Origin: Komagataeibacter medellinensis NBRC 3288
Lineage (GTDB): Bacteria; Pseudomonadota; Alphaproteobacteria; Acetobacterales; Acetobacteraceae
Length of the DNA stretch: 64,000 nt
Direction of reading: 5' to 3'
Assembly (NCBI RefSeq): GCF_000182745.2
Contig: NC_016027.1
Coordinates: 375,001-439,000, forward strand
Within the stretch, counting starts at the first letter, position 1. Each line of letters begins with the position of its first letter. The notes beneath the pieces are model-generated. The model saw nothing but the letters and a program-made list of their open reading frames with translations. It was not told where the DNA came from and made no database searches. A program made the translations under genes and the position numbers. Shown here piece by piece: positions 17,177 through 26,728 of the stretch.

Positions 17177-18484
17177 TTGACCCGGCCTCGCGGACCCGCC
17201 AGGCTGCGGAGTGTGGTACGGGTGTCTTTACTGTCTAGCCGCGTCATATCCCGCCGTGCTGGTCTGCTGGCCATGGTCATTGCAATGATGCTGCCTCGTG
17301 CACTGCCAGGGCATGCACATGCAATAGATGGGGTTGTCCTGTCCCGCCCGCAAGCGCGTGCGCGTGCGATGGCGCTGAGCGCACTGGGGCGGGACCTGTT
17401 TCACGACCGGCACCTTTCGGCATCAGGACAGATGGCCTGTTCATCATGCCATGCGGATGGACAGGCCTATGCCCAGGCCAACGCTCTGTCCGTGCAGCCG
17501 GGTGGGCACCGGGCCGTGCCATCACTGAAATATCTGCAGGATGTTCCCCAGTTCACCGAGCATTTTTTTGATTCCGATGATGAGGCCGATGAAAGTATCG
17601 ATAATGGCCCTACCGGCGGCCTGACATGGGACGGGCGGGTCGATACGGCGCAGGCTCAGGCGCGGGTTCCCCTGCTGGCCCCGTATGAGATGGCCAATGC
17701 CAGTCCGGCCGACGTTGTCAGCCATGCGCTGGCGGCTGGGTATGGCCAGCGCATTGATGCCCTGCTGTTTTCTGCCCCCAATATGGAGACACGCTTTACC
17801 CTGATTGCCGAAGCCCTTGCGACCTACCAACAGGAAGAGCGGCTTTTTTATCCCTATACCAGCAAATACGATGCGGTGCTGGCAGGCCGGGCTAAACTGA
17901 CCGCGCGTGAATCACTGGGCCTGCGCCTGTTTGAACAGCCGGACAAAGGCAACTGCGCGTCTTGCCATGTTAGCGCACCGGGGGATGATGGCACGCCCCC
18001 GCAATTTACGGATTATGGCCTGATCGCTCTTGGCGTGCCCCGCAATATGCAGATTACGCTCAACCATGACCCGAATTACTTTGACATGGGCCTGTGCGGC
18101 CCCGATCGCACGGACCTGACCAACCACCCGGAATATTGCGGGTTGTTCCGCACCCCATCTCTACGCAATGTGGCGACGCGGCGTGTATTTTTTCATAACG
18201 GGATGATGCATTCCCTGCGTCAGGCGGTCGCGTTCTATGTGCTGCGTGATATCCGGCCACAGATGTGGTACCCAAAAGCACCGGACGGAACGGTTCGCAA
18301 GTATGATGACCTGCCGGCGCGCTACCATGCCAACATCAATATGGACCCGCCATTCGGTCCTCAGCCGGGTAACCGGCCAGTCCTGTCCGATGATGAGATC
18401 GATGCTATCGTCGCTTTCCTGAAAACCCTGACGGATGGTTATGCCACGCCTGGAACCTATAGGTCGCATGGCAGCGCTCCATAG
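17177..18484 (+). CDS. Dihaem cytochrome c peroxidase / MauG-family protein
   Basis: The 435-residue product has an N-terminal export signal; the hydrophobic part is RAGLLAMVIAMMLPRALPGHAHA, so an internal start (Met33, 17273) is possible. Two c-type haem sites are present: CSSCH near residue 91 and CASCH near residue 259. ALGRDLFHDRHLSASGQMACSSCH and TPSLRNVATRRVFFHNGMM are characteristic of the CcpA/MauG group, whose N-terminal haem is the peroxidatic one. It should reduce hydrogen peroxide in the periplasm using electrons from a small cytochrome, or modify a partner protein as MauG does. No amine dehydrogenase gene is nearby, favouring the peroxidase role. Confidence 0.85.
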   Translation: MTRPRGPARLRSVVRVSLLSSRVISRRAGLLAMVIAMMLPRALPGHAHAIDGVVLSRPQARARAMALSALGRDLFHDRHLSASGQMACSSCHADGQAYAQANALSVQPGGHRAVPSLKYLQDVPQFTEHFFDSDDEADESIDNGPTGGLTWDGRVDTAQAQARVPLLAPYEMANASPADVVSHALAAGYGQRIDALLFSAPNMETRFTLIAEALATYQQEERLFYPYTSKYDAVLAGRAKLTARESLGLRLFEQPDKGNCASCHVSAPGDDGTPPQFTDYGLIALGVPRNMQITLNHDPNYFDMGLCGPDRTDLTNHPEYCGLFRTPSLRNVATRRVFFHNGMMHSLRQAVAFYVLRDIRPQMWYPKAPDGTVRKYDDLPARYHANINMDPPFGPQPGNRPVLSDDEIDAIVAFLKTLTDGYATPGTYRSHGSAP

Positions 18485-18780
18485 TGACGGGGCAGGGGGC
18501 AGAAATATAAGGCGTCAGGTCGCCATGACAGGGGAGGGGTGGGCTGGTGGCCAGTTGCCTCCTGTGGGTCATTCATGCGGAAGGGCCAGTTGTGGCAGGT
18601 GCGCGCCTTTCGTCTGCGTGATCGGGGGTTACACCGTGACCGCCTGGTATGGAGGGGGTCCAGTCCCATCGCGGTCGCACTGCTGCATGCCTTCGGCGTT
18701 ATTGTGATGCACCCGGATCTGGCCTACATCAGGTGGCGTGGAATGTGTAAAAAGATCATGGCAGGGAAAAAGGCAGGGCA
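18485..18780. other. Intergenic, no gene supported
   Basis: Overlapping short frames exist on both strands, but none has a recognisable protein or a good ribosome site. It is treated as the spacer between the peroxidase and the small membrane protein. Confidence 0.35.
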
Positions 18781-19008
18781 ATGTTACAGATAATCCGGCA
18801 GATCAACGAAGGTCGGACACTGCTGATGAACGCAGGCGTTTTTCTGTGTGTTGTCGCCATGCTCGGGCTGGCCAACCTGTTCTGCCGTTTTGTGCTGCAT
18901 GCCGATCTGTCCTATCTCATGCCGTGGCTGCTGGGCGGGGCGGTGCTTTATGTGTTTGGGCCACCGCTGGTGCTGTGGCTGTTTACGGGCCGATCATCGG
19001 ACAGATAG
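18781..19008 (+). CDS. Small membrane protein, function unknown
   Basis: The frame gives 75 residues with two clear membrane segments (about 17-36 and 45-68, the second VLYVFGPPLVLWLF) and a short charged end. No family is recognised. The ribosome site (GGCAGGGC) is mediocre. The distinct hydrophobic pattern and absence of a competing frame favour a real gene. It converges with the thioredoxin-like gene downstream. Confidence 0.45.
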   Translation: MLQIIRQINEGRTLLMNAGVFLCVVAMLGLANLFCRFVLHADLSYLMPWLLGGAVLYVFGPPLVLWLFTGRSSDR

Positions 19009-19023
19009 GGGGCGCGCACCCTG

Positions 19024-19575
19024 TCATGAATGCTGCGCCCATTCATTAAGCAGATCGACCATAGCCTGCCCTGATAGGGTGCGGGCATTGCCCAGGGCAA
19101 TGGCCCCGTCGCGGTTCACAAGTTGCCCGTCGGGTGTCAGGACCAGCAGGGCGGGAATGGCGCTGATCGTCACGCCATAGTGCTGCGCAAGATCGGCATT
19201 GGTGTTGAAGCGTTCCCCTTCCACTGTTGGGCCCGCAGCACGATCGACATTGATCGTAACCACAATAAAGGTCTGGCTGACCCAGGCAGCAATGGCAGGT
19301 TGTGCCAGCACGCCTGCGAGTATGCGGCAGTCAGGGCACCAGTTGGCCCCGAAATCGAGTAACACTTTCCGCCCCGTCTGCCGCGCCTGCTGGAACGCGG
19401 CATCAATCGACTGCTGCGCGTCCTGTGCCGGGCCGTAGGGATGGCTGACCGGCACGATCGGTCCCGGACCAAAAGCCGGCGCGGGCTGTGCCGCGTAGGC
19501 AGCGGGAGCCATGAGCGCGCAGGCGGCTGCTGCCAGAACCGTTTTGTGGAAAAGGGAAGAATACGTCATGGGCAT
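19024..19575 (-). CDS. Secreted thioredoxin-fold protein
   Basis: The 183-residue product has a Sec signal peptide (LAAAACALMAPAAYA, cleavage near residue 28). The mature part is a thioredoxin domain: QQARQTGRKVLLDFGANWCPDCRIL with the redox pair WCPDC, VTINVDRA, and the cis-Pro loop AIPALLVLTPDG. These features match periplasmic thiol-disulfide proteins that use a peroxiredoxin- or TlpA-like fold. It may reduce or oxidise cytochrome apoproteins or envelope enzymes. It is monocistronic by layout. Confidence 0.82.
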   Translation of the reverse strand: MPMTYSSLFHKTVLAAAACALMAPAAYAAQPAPAFGPGPIVPVSHPYGPAQDAQQSIDAAFQQARQTGRKVLLDFGANWCPDCRILAGVLAQPAIAAWVSQTFIVVTINVDRAAGPTVEGERFNTNADLAQHYGVTISAIPALLVLTPDGQLVNRDGAIALGNARTLSGQAMVDLLNEWAQHS

Positions 19576-19783
19576 GGCTCCGGCTAATGGTCGCTGCCAG
19601 ATTATGCAGGTCCGATAAAAACATCAATTAAAATAGTTATATTTAAAAATAACTAAAAATAATGTCATTGCCATGTGCCTGTCGTCCCGCCCCGTTCCAT
19701 CTGCGGGAAATACGATGAGGCAGGTTCCGATAAATATGGACCAGCAGATGGACACGACGCAGGTGCGCGATTATTGAGGCGCA

Positions 19784-21070
19784 ATGTCACCTATCCCGTC
19801 TCCCCGTACCGTGCGGCTTGGCATGGATTTTGGCACGACCAACACGGTCGTGGTCCTGCTTGATGAACAGGGCAGGCCGCATTCCGCGCGCTTTTCCTTC
19901 CCTCATCATGCCGTATCGGAAACCTGCCGTACCCTCCTGTGCCTGTGGCAGGAGGAAGAGCGTGTGGGCCGCCCCGTCATACATGAGGCAATCGGGGCAG
20001 CCGCGATCGACGCCTATCTGGAAGACCCGGCGGAAAGCCGTCTGGTCATGTCTATGAAGTCCTATCTGGCACAGGCCTCCTTCCGCCAGACACGGCTGCT
20101 GGGTCAGGTCATGACGCTGGAAATGCTGATTGCCCGTTTCCTGTCCTGCCTCATGCGCACGATCGGGATCGACCCGGCCCATGTGGAGGTAACCGTTGGC
20201 CGGCCGGTGCATTTTGCAGGCGAACTGGCGGATGATGCGCTGGGGGAACAGCGCCTGCGCGAAGGGTTCCGACTGGCAGGGTTTGGCGAGATCAATGTGG
20301 CGCTGGAGCCCGAGGCCGCGGGCTGGCACTTCGCCCAGCGGTTGCGCGCACCCGCCACGGTGCTGGTGGGTGATTTTGGCGGCGGCACGAGCGATTTTTC
20401 CATCCTGCGCTTTGACCCCGCCAAACCCCGCCAGGCCGAACCGCTGGGCTATGCTGGTGTGGGCATTGCGGGCGACCAGTTTGACTACCGCATCATTGAC
20501 CGGGTCATTGCGCCAGCACTGGGGCGCAACAGTACCTATCGTGTTATGGGTGGCCAGCCGCTGCCGGTTCCGGCGCAATGGTATGCAAGCCTTGGGCGCT
20601 GGCACCGTCTGGCGCTCATGCGTACGCCGCAGACCTTGCGCGATATTGCCGATGTGGCCCGTACGGCGTCCGAGCCAGAAAAGCTGCACGCCCTGATGGA
20701 TATTATCGACAACCAGCAGGGGCAGGCGCTGTACCGTGCCGTGGGTGAGGCCAAACGTGAACTGTCCAGTGCGGATCGCACGATGCTGGACTATACCTAC
20801 CGCGACGTAAAGATCCGCCGCGAGATTACCCGTGCGGAATTTGAAGGCTGGATTGCCCCGGACCTGCAGCGTTTTGATGATGCGGTCGGCACGGCGCTGG
20901 AACGCGCCAGCCTGCCCGCCAGCGCCATTGACCGTGTGTTCCTTACCGGCGGCACATCCTTCGTGCCCGCCGTGCGGGACCTGTTTGACCGGCGGTTCGG
21001 GCATGAGCGGGTCGATACAGGCAACGAATTCGTATCGGTAGCCGAAGGGCTGGCCCTGATGAATCGCTAG
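19784..21070 (+). CDS. YegD-type Hsp70-like ATPase
   Basis: The product of 428 residues matches the YegD branch of the actin/Hsp70 ATPase fold. The phosphate-1 loop is LGMDFGTTNTVVVL (about residues 12-25), phosphate-2 is VGDFGGGTSDFSIL (about 194-207), and the adenosine motif is VFLTGGTSFVPAVRDLF near the C terminus. It lacks the C-terminal substrate-binding domain of DnaK, as YegD proteins do. A GAGG site lies seven bases before the ATG. The role of YegD proteins is poorly defined; chaperone activity is assumed from the fold. The long antisense frame across this gene is an artefact of its high third-position GC. Confidence 0.85.
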   Translation: MSPIPSPRTVRLGMDFGTTNTVVVLLDEQGRPHSARFSFPHHAVSETCRTLLCLWQEEERVGRPVIHEAIGAAAIDAYLEDPAESRLVMSMKSYLAQASFRQTRLLGQVMTLEMLIARFLSCLMRTIGIDPAHVEVTVGRPVHFAGELADDALGEQRLREGFRLAGFGEINVALEPEAAGWHFAQRLRAPATVLVGDFGGGTSDFSILRFDPAKPRQAEPLGYAGVGIAGDQFDYRIIDRVIAPALGRNSTYRVMGGQPLPVPAQWYASLGRWHRLALMRTPQTLRDIADVARTASEPEKLHALMDIIDNQQGQALYRAVGEAKRELSSADRTMLDYTYRDVKIRREITRAEFEGWIAPDLQRFDDAVGTALERASLPASAIDRVFLTGGTSFVPAVRDLFDRRFGHERVDTGNEFVSVAEGLALMNR

Positions 21071-21072
21071 GG

Positions 21073-21172
21073 CAGATGCTGTTTGAATGCGTGCATTCAA
21101 ACAGGTGGAAATGCCCGTAAAAGCAATAAATCAGAACATTTTCACCGAACCAGCTTTCGGTAAAAATGTTCT
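21073..21172 (+). repeat. 100-bp two-hairpin interspersed repeat, copy 1
   Basis: Hairpin 1 has perfect 12-bp arms (CTGTTTGAATGC at 21079-21090 with GCATTCAAACAG at 21093-21104). Hairpin 2 spans 21133-21172, with AGAACATTTT and ACCGAA pairing to TTCGGT and AAAAATGTTCT. The unit is also present at 29395-29494 in the opposite orientation and at the same length. Both sit just after a gene stop, and the copies differ mostly at paired positions. Confidence 0.88.
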
Positions 21173-21254
21173 GGTCCGGCCACTTTCCGCCCCTGGAAAC
21201 GCAAGAAGGCGGCGTGTCATGTAAACGCGCTGCCCCCTTGTGATCTGCGGCATG

Positions 21255-21278
21255 GCGTGGCCCGCTGGCGGGCCACGC
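21255..21278. terminator. Hairpin at the 3' end of the TonB-receptor gene
   Basis: A perfect 11-bp stem (GCGTGGCCCGC with GCGGGCCACGC) with a 2-base spacer starts nine bases beyond the receptor stop on the minus strand. There is no T-tract, so it may protect the 3' end rather than terminate, or need Rho. Confidence 0.55.
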
Positions 21279-21286
21279 TTGCGCGG

Positions 21287-23749
21287 TTAGAACTGTGCGG
21301 AAACCGAACCGAAGAATTCACGCGGTGCGGCTACGTACAGGTTTGCATTGTCATCACCGCTGACACTTGCGGCACCAAAGACACCACCGATGTAGTTCTT
21401 GTTGAACAGATTGGTGATGCCGAAAGTTGCCTTGATGTTCTGGGCAAAGCCAACCTTGCCGAAGTTGTAGCTGCCGTTGAGGTTGGAGGTCCAGTACGCG
21501 GGGATGTACTGGTCGTTGGTGTAGGTCATGGCCCGGCGGCTGGTATAGGTCACGTTAAAGTTGAACATGGCCCGGTGCCAGTTATAGGTCAGGTTCGCCT
21601 TGTACATGAACTTGGGGTAGTAAACCTGATGCTTGCCCTTCAGGCTGATATTGGTTCCACCATTGGAAATGCCGCCTTCGTAAACAGCATTGTTCCAACT
21701 GAAGCTGTTGGAGATTTCCAGCCCCTTGACTGGCCGGATCGCACCCATCACATCGGCACCGTTCATGGTTTCACGCCCGACATTGGCTACGGCCCCAAAA
21801 ATATTGCCGGTCGAGCCTTCGGTCACGGTTGCAATGCGGTTGTAGTAATCCGTGTGATAGAAATCGACACTGCCGGTGAACAGATGGGAATTGTAGCGAT
21901 AGCCCACAACATAGTTCCAGGTCCGTTCCGGCTTCAGGCTGTTCTTGTTGGCATCGAATACCGACTGCGCGGACATGGAAGAGGAACCAAGCCCGCCCCA
22001 GACTGTGCCTGAGCTGCTCTGCTGTCCGTAATCATAGGCGCGCATGTTCTCCGCGATATCGAAATACACTTCATGGTGGTCCCTGAAGTGATAATCGAAA
22101 TTGAAGTGCGGCAGGAAGGCGTTGGCCGCCGTCATGTTGCCCGATGCGGGATGGCTGTAATACGTGTTCCAGTTGGAATATAGTGCCGTGTTATCGACCT
22201 TCGTGCCGCCATGTGTTGATTGCAGCAGTGAACGGAACCCGGCGCTGACTGTCATGCCTGGAATGATGTGATACGTGTCCTGCAGGTAGAACTGGAACGT
22301 ATTGGTGTTGAATGAATCCGAGTACCACGTCGCTGCTTCCGATGACTTGAAGCCACCGAGCGAGGGGTGGGCGGTATCCACGCCATCTTCATACATGCGC
22401 ATGGGGTAGTTGAAGGAATCATTTTCGTACCAGATGCCGGTCTGGATGTCGTTGTCATGTACCTTGATGTTGAAGCTCTGGGTAAAGCCGATACGACGAA
22501 CATCGGGGTGGCCGGATTCCAACGCCATGTCAACGCCACTGGTGGGGGAGACCAGGAAGGGGTTGGTTCCGTTATAGTCACCGTTGGAGACGTGTGCGTA
22601 GCCCACCGTCTTGGAGGTTACGTTATGGAACAGTTCAAACTCACCCGTAATGGCGGAAAGATAGTTACGCTGTGACTGCGTGCTGTCGTATGCGTAGTCA
22701 CCAATCTCGTCATTGCTCAGAATGCCCTGCAGGTTTGAGGGTACACCGCCATTCTGGGCATAATAGGCGTATTCTTTGGCAAGGGCATAATTGGGCTTGA
22801 GGTAAGTGGTGTCACGCCCCATCTTCTGCCACATGTTCTTGGTCAGACCCATGTAGTTGTACTGGTCAAAATCCGAATAATCGAAAATCGCGGTAATCTT
22901 GCCGCGGTCGCCCACGGGCTGGACCAGCTTGAAGTTGGCCTGCAGTTCCTGCTGGTCGCCATAGCCCTTCCACAGATCCTGGGCGGTGCGGGCGAAGGAG
23001 GCATAGAACTTGGTGCCAGTCGAATTCAGAACGCCGCTATCCACGCGCGCGAAGGTACGGAAGGCATTGTAGCTGCCGAATGTCTGGCTAATGCGGCCGC
23101 CCGCCTTGTTCTTGGGGTCGGACGAGGTATAGGTCAGCGCGCCGCCCAGCGTCTGGGCCGATGGCGTATCCAGCGCGCCAGCACCCTGGGACATGGTCAT
23201 GCCCGACACGTTTTCCTGAATTTCCATCTGGTCCACGCTCAGGCCGTTCCAGTTATGGAAACCCTGCCCACCCATGGGGATACCATCGAGCGTTGCACCC
23301 AGTTGTGACTGGTTGAAGCCGCGCACGTACAGCGTGTTCGCCACCGTATCGAGACCGAAGGCATCATCTGAAGCAAAGTTGGCCCCCGGTGTGGTCAGCG
23401 CCAGGATCTGGTTCGGGCTTGTGCCTTCAACAAAATGGTCCATCTGCTCGCGGGTTACCGCCTGCACCGCGTTATGGGTGCGCACGCGGCCAACGCTTAC
23501 CTTCAGGCTTTCAGGTGTGGATGATGCGGCGACGGGGGTCGTATCATGGTGGGCGGGTGCCCGCGTGGCCGTGCGTGCGTGGGTGGCGGTTGTACTGCCC
23601 CGGTGGGCACGCGGTGCGGCGGCCGTGTCACTTGTCTGACCTGCAGCAATAGCGGCCGGCCCGACAGACAGAAGCCACACGAATGTGGACCCGGCCAGAA
23701 GGGGGCGTCGAGCCAGCCGTCGTCTTTGCCGTCGCATTGTATTTGGCAT
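21287..23749 (-). CDS. TonB-dependent outer-membrane receptor
   Basis: The 820-residue product has a signal peptide (LLAGSTFVWLLSVGPAAIAAG), an Ala/Thr/His/Arg-rich linker (about 37-78), a TonB-box-like ESLKVSVGR, and a plug domain (VTREQMDHFVEGTSPNQIL, then NTLYVRGFNQSQLGATLDGIPMGGQG). The long beta-barrel ends in Phe after FFGSVSAQF. LFNKNYIGGVFG near the end is the usual last-strands motif. No STN signalling domain is present. Such receptors import ferric siderophores, cobalamin or sugars; no Fur box is visible upstream, so iron is not assured. It appears monocistronic. Confidence 0.9.
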   Translation of the reverse strand: MPNTMRRQRRRLARRPLLAGSTFVWLLSVGPAAIAAGQTSDTAAAPRAHRGSTTATHARTATRAPAHHDTTPVAASSTPESLKVSVGRVRTHNAVQAVTREQMDHFVEGTSPNQILALTTPGANFASDDAFGLDTVANTLYVRGFNQSQLGATLDGIPMGGQGFHNWNGLSVDQMEIQENVSGMTMSQGAGALDTPSAQTLGGALTYTSSDPKNKAGGRISQTFGSYNAFRTFARVDSGVLNSTGTKFYASFARTAQDLWKGYGDQQELQANFKLVQPVGDRGKITAIFDYSDFDQYNYMGLTKNMWQKMGRDTTYLKPNYALAKEYAYYAQNGGVPSNLQGILSNDEIGDYAYDSTQSQRNYLSAITGEFELFHNVTSKTVGYAHVSNGDYNGTNPFLVSPTSGVDMALESGHPDVRRIGFTQSFNIKVHDNDIQTGIWYENDSFNYPMRMYEDGVDTAHPSLGGFKSSEAATWYSDSFNTNTFQFYLQDTYHIIPGMTVSAGFRSLLQSTHGGTKVDNTALYSNWNTYYSHPASGNMTAANAFLPHFNFDYHFRDHHEVYFDIAENMRAYDYGQQSSSGTVWGGLGSSSMSAQSVFDANKNSLKPERTWNYVVGYRYNSHLFTGSVDFYHTDYYNRIATVTEGSTGNIFGAVANVGRETMNGADVMGAIRPVKGLEISNSFSWNNAVYEGGISNGGTNISLKGKHQVYYPKFMYKANLTYNWHRAMFNFNVTYTSRRAMTYTNDQYIPAYWTSNLNGSYNFGKVGFAQNIKATFGITNLFNKNYIGGVFGAASVSGDDNANLYVAAPREFFGSVSAQF

Positions 23750-24751
23750 CAGATGAACTTCCCAATCGCACCTGGCGGCATGAAACGTAAGGCTACGTGC
23801 TTCTTCATGCCGTCATATTGTTGATGTTCACATTGCGCGGAATTGGGAAACATGAATGCCTTGTTCATTCTTCTTCCTTCCTGGTGGCCGTGTCTGTTTG
23901 AATATCGACTACTGCAATGTGCTTTCCATTGGCTTTCATTACAGTATCAGAAGGGAGAATATTCAATGCCGAAAAGAAAACGTACCACATCGTGTCGGCA
24001 AATGTGTTCGAAATGCAACATTTAGTATACATTATTCAAAACCTAACTTTTGTCTAGGCTAAAGTATGTGCCGCGTTCGCGGGATATGCAGGGAATCTGG
24101 CAATGGTAGATCTTTGTATATATTACAAAAAACACTTTTATGAATTTAATATTATATCTTTGTTGAAAGACTTGACGCAATATAAATTCGATAGCGCTCT
24201 TGATTCATGCAGTAATAAAAATGGTCTGCCATTTGTAATTACAGTACACACATAAAAATGGACGTTCAGATGGCATAAAAAAAATGCAATCTACATCTTT
24301 CCATAAAAAACAGCAGCGATGCCCGTGCGTATTGTCCGTCATGCTGTGTGTGACCGCAATGCCACACGCGGGGTATTGCGTTTTTTGTCAACGTGTTGTG
24401 TGAAAAAAATAGTACGAAGCAGAATAGGTAATTCACGCATGCGTGCATAGGGGCGCGTTACAGCATGCACCTGCGCCCATGGTAAGGCTATGCAGGTTTT
24501 ATTTCTAATTATGTAAAGTTAAATAAAAACGAAACTTTTGTGGTCCTGATCAGGGACGAAAAACGTTACGATACTGCTTCCGAAGCCGCGGTTGCAGCAC
24601 TCTGGCAAACACGGTCCGGCACATGCCGCCAGACCAGCATGAGGCGTGTACCGTTTTTTGTGTGTTTCTCCTACTTGGGAACAGGGGGGGAGCATGTATG
24701 ATTGCGGCAACGTAAATAATACCTTGTCACAAATTGTGGAGTGATACTGAA
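23750..24751. other. 1-kb intergenic region holding an orphan terminator
   Basis: No frame in this divergent region has a recognisable product or a ribosome site. The core 23960-24350 is AT-rich. The only clear signal is the intrinsic terminator at 24355-24386 on the plus strand, which has no gene upstream of it, so a small RNA transcribed from within 24000-24350 is possible. Confidence 0.4.
24355..24386 (+). terminator. Orphan intrinsic terminator
   Basis: A 9-bp stem (CGCAATGCC with GGTATTGCG, one G-U pair) with a 8-base loop is followed directly by six T. The nearest plus-strand gene upstream ends at 21070, across an oppositely oriented receptor gene, so it does not terminate any annotated transcript. 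Confidence 0.6.
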
Positions 24752-26728
24752 GTGAAACGGCTTTCCTGGCGGCATCTGCCTTCGTCCCTGGCAGTCATGA
24801 TGGCTGCATGTGTCTCTTCGGGGCCGCTTGCGGCGCAGGCTCCGGCGGACCGTGCCGATACGTCGTCCCTGAGTGTCCAGACCGGGTCCGACATTCCCGC
24901 ACAGGTCATCTTTCCCACTACCGCACGCAACTATATCAAGCGCGACGTGATGATCCCGATGCGCGATGGCGTGAAACTGCATACGGTCATTGTCATTCCA
25001 AAAGATGCGTCCGGTGCGCCCATGCTACTGACCCGCACGCCTTACCATGCATCGGAACGCGCAAACCGCATTCCCGATGCACCCGACATCCGTTCCATCC
25101 TGCCGCAGGGTGATGATGCGTTTGTCGAAGCCGGCTACATCCGCATCTTTCAGGATATCCGTGGCAAATACGGGTCGGAGGGGGATTATGTCATGACCCG
25201 TCCGCCCCGTGGTCCACTCAACCCCAGCAAAACGGACGAGACAACCGATGCATGGGACACGATCGAGTGGCTGGTCCACAACGTGCCGCAGAGCAACGGG
25301 CGCGTCGGCATGCTGGGTTCGTCGTATGAAGGGTTCACGGTTGTTATGGCGCTGCTTGACCCGCATCCGGCGCTAAAGGTCACGGCCCCCGAAAGCCCCA
25401 TGGTTGATGGCTGGATGGGTGATGACTGGTACCATTACGGCGCCTTCCGCCAGGGGGGGCTGGACTACTTTACCGCCCAGATGACCGTGCGCGGGGAAGG
25501 CCACACCATTCCGCGCATCGACCATGATGACTACACCAATTTCCTGACGGCCGGTTCAGCAGCCCAGTTTGCGCATGATGCGGGGCTGGACCAGTTCCCG
25601 TGGTGGCAGCGTATGCTGGCGCACCCCGCTTATGATGCATTCTGGCAGCAGCAGGCGCTCGACCACCTGCTGGCCCGGCGCAAGGCCACCGTGCCGATGC
25701 TGTGGGAACAGGGCCTGTGGGACCAGGAGGACATGTGGGGCGCCATCCATTCCTGGCAGGCGCTACAGGCGGAAAAGCCTGCGGTGCCCAACGTGCTGGT
25801 CATGGGGCCGTGGCGACACAGCCAGGTGAACTATAATGGCTCGACGCTGGGACCGCTGCAGTGGAATGGCGATACCGCATCGCAGTTCCGCCACGAGGTG
25901 CTGCGTCCATTCTTTGACCAGTACCTGCGCCCTGGTTCCGCTCCGGTTCACCTGCCACAGGCCATCATCTATAACACCGGTGAAAACCACTGGGACCATA
26001 TCGACCACTGGCCCAGCGCGTGCGAGGCACACTGCACCCATCCGCTACAGGCTTTCTATGTGCAGGCGGACCATGGGCTTTCCACCAGCAGACCCACTCA
26101 GTCCATGCAGGGCGGCCAGGGGATGGACCAGTACATATCCGACCCGGCGCATCCGGTACCCTTCCTGCCACGCCCGTTTGCCTTCCCCACCGATTCAGAC
26201 CGCTGGAAGACATGGCTGGTGCAGGATCAGCGCTTTGCCGAAAGTCGCCCCGATGTGCTGACCTATGAAAGCCCGGTGCTGAGTGCCCCGGTCAAGGTAA
26301 GTGGCGTCCCGGTGGCCGACCTGTATGCGGCAACAACCGGGTCGGATGCGGACTGGGTGGTCAAGGTGATTGATGTCAATCCCCCCACTACCGCCGACCG
26401 GCCCGAGATGGGGGGATATGAACTGGCGGTTTCCATGGATATCTTCCGTGGCCGTTATCGGCAGGGTTTTGACAGGCCTATGGCTGTAACCCCCGGCGCA
26501 GTCACGCAGTATCGCTTCACGCTGCCTGCCGTGAACCATGTGTTTGAGCCCGGTCACCGGATCATGGTCCAGATCCAGTCCAGCCAGTTCCCGCTGTATG
26601 ACCGTAACCCGCAGAAATTCGTGCCCAATATCCTCAAGGCCAGCAGGGAGGATTATATCCCGGCAACCCAGAGCATCTATCGCGATCCCACGCATGCCAG
26701 CGCGGTATGGCTACCGGTGGTGCCCTGA
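24752..26728 (+). CDS. aehA: Alpha-amino-acid ester hydrolase (CocE/NonD family)
   Basis: The 658-residue product matches Acetobacter turbidans AehA throughout (for example RDGVKLHTVIVIPK, then YIRIFQDIRGKYGS, SSYEGFTVVMALLDPHPALKV, MVDGWMGDDWYHYGAFRQG). The catalytic Ser191 (GSSYEG), Asp324 (GLWDQED) and His356 (GPWRHS) lie exactly 14 positions before the known Ser205, Asp338 and His370. The enzyme hydrolyses and transfers alpha-amino acyl groups from esters and can make or cleave ampicillin-type beta-lactams. A signal sequence (SLAVMMAACVSSGPLAAQA) implies periplasmic location. GTG at 24752 has GGAG ten bases upstream; a TTG at 24734 is an alternative. Natural substrate is unknown. Confidence 0.93.
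   Translation: MKRLSWRHLPSSLAVMMAACVSSGPLAAQAPADRADTSSLSVQTGSDIPAQVIFPTTARNYIKRDVMIPMRDGVKLHTVIVIPKDASGAPMLLTRTPYHASERANRIPDAPDIRSILPQGDDAFVEAGYIRIFQDIRGKYGSEGDYVMTRPPRGPLNPSKTDETTDAWDTIEWLVHNVPQSNGRVGMLGSSYEGFTVVMALLDPHPALKVTAPESPMVDGWMGDDWYHYGAFRQGGLDYFTAQMTVRGEGHTIPRIDHDDYTNFLTAGSAAQFAHDAGLDQFPWWQRMLAHPAYDAFWQQQALDHLLARRKATVPMLWEQGLWDQEDMWGAIHSWQALQAEKPAVPNVLVMGPWRHSQVNYNGSTLGPLQWNGDTASQFRHEVLRPFFDQYLRPGSAPVHLPQAIIYNTGENHWDHIDHWPSACEAHCTHPLQAFYVQADHGLSTSRPTQSMQGGQGMDQYISDPAHPVPFLPRPFAFPTDSDRWKTWLVQDQRFAESRPDVLTYESPVLSAPVKVSGVPVADLYAATTGSDADWVVKVIDVNPPTTADRPEMGGYELAVSMDIFRGRYRQGFDRPMAVTPGAVTQYRFTLPAVNHVFEPGHRIMVQIQSSQFPLYDRNPQKFVPNILKASREDYIPATQSIYRDPTHASAVWLPVVP

Noticed and set aside
17020-17280. 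An 86-codon minus-strand frame upstream of the dihaem peroxidase
   Set aside because: It overlaps the peroxidase start in antisense and has no recognisable domain or ribosome site.
19787-21100. A 437-codon minus-strand frame opposite the YegD gene
   Set aside because: It has no family resemblance and mirrors the high third-position GC of the plus-strand gene, which has clear ATPase motifs.
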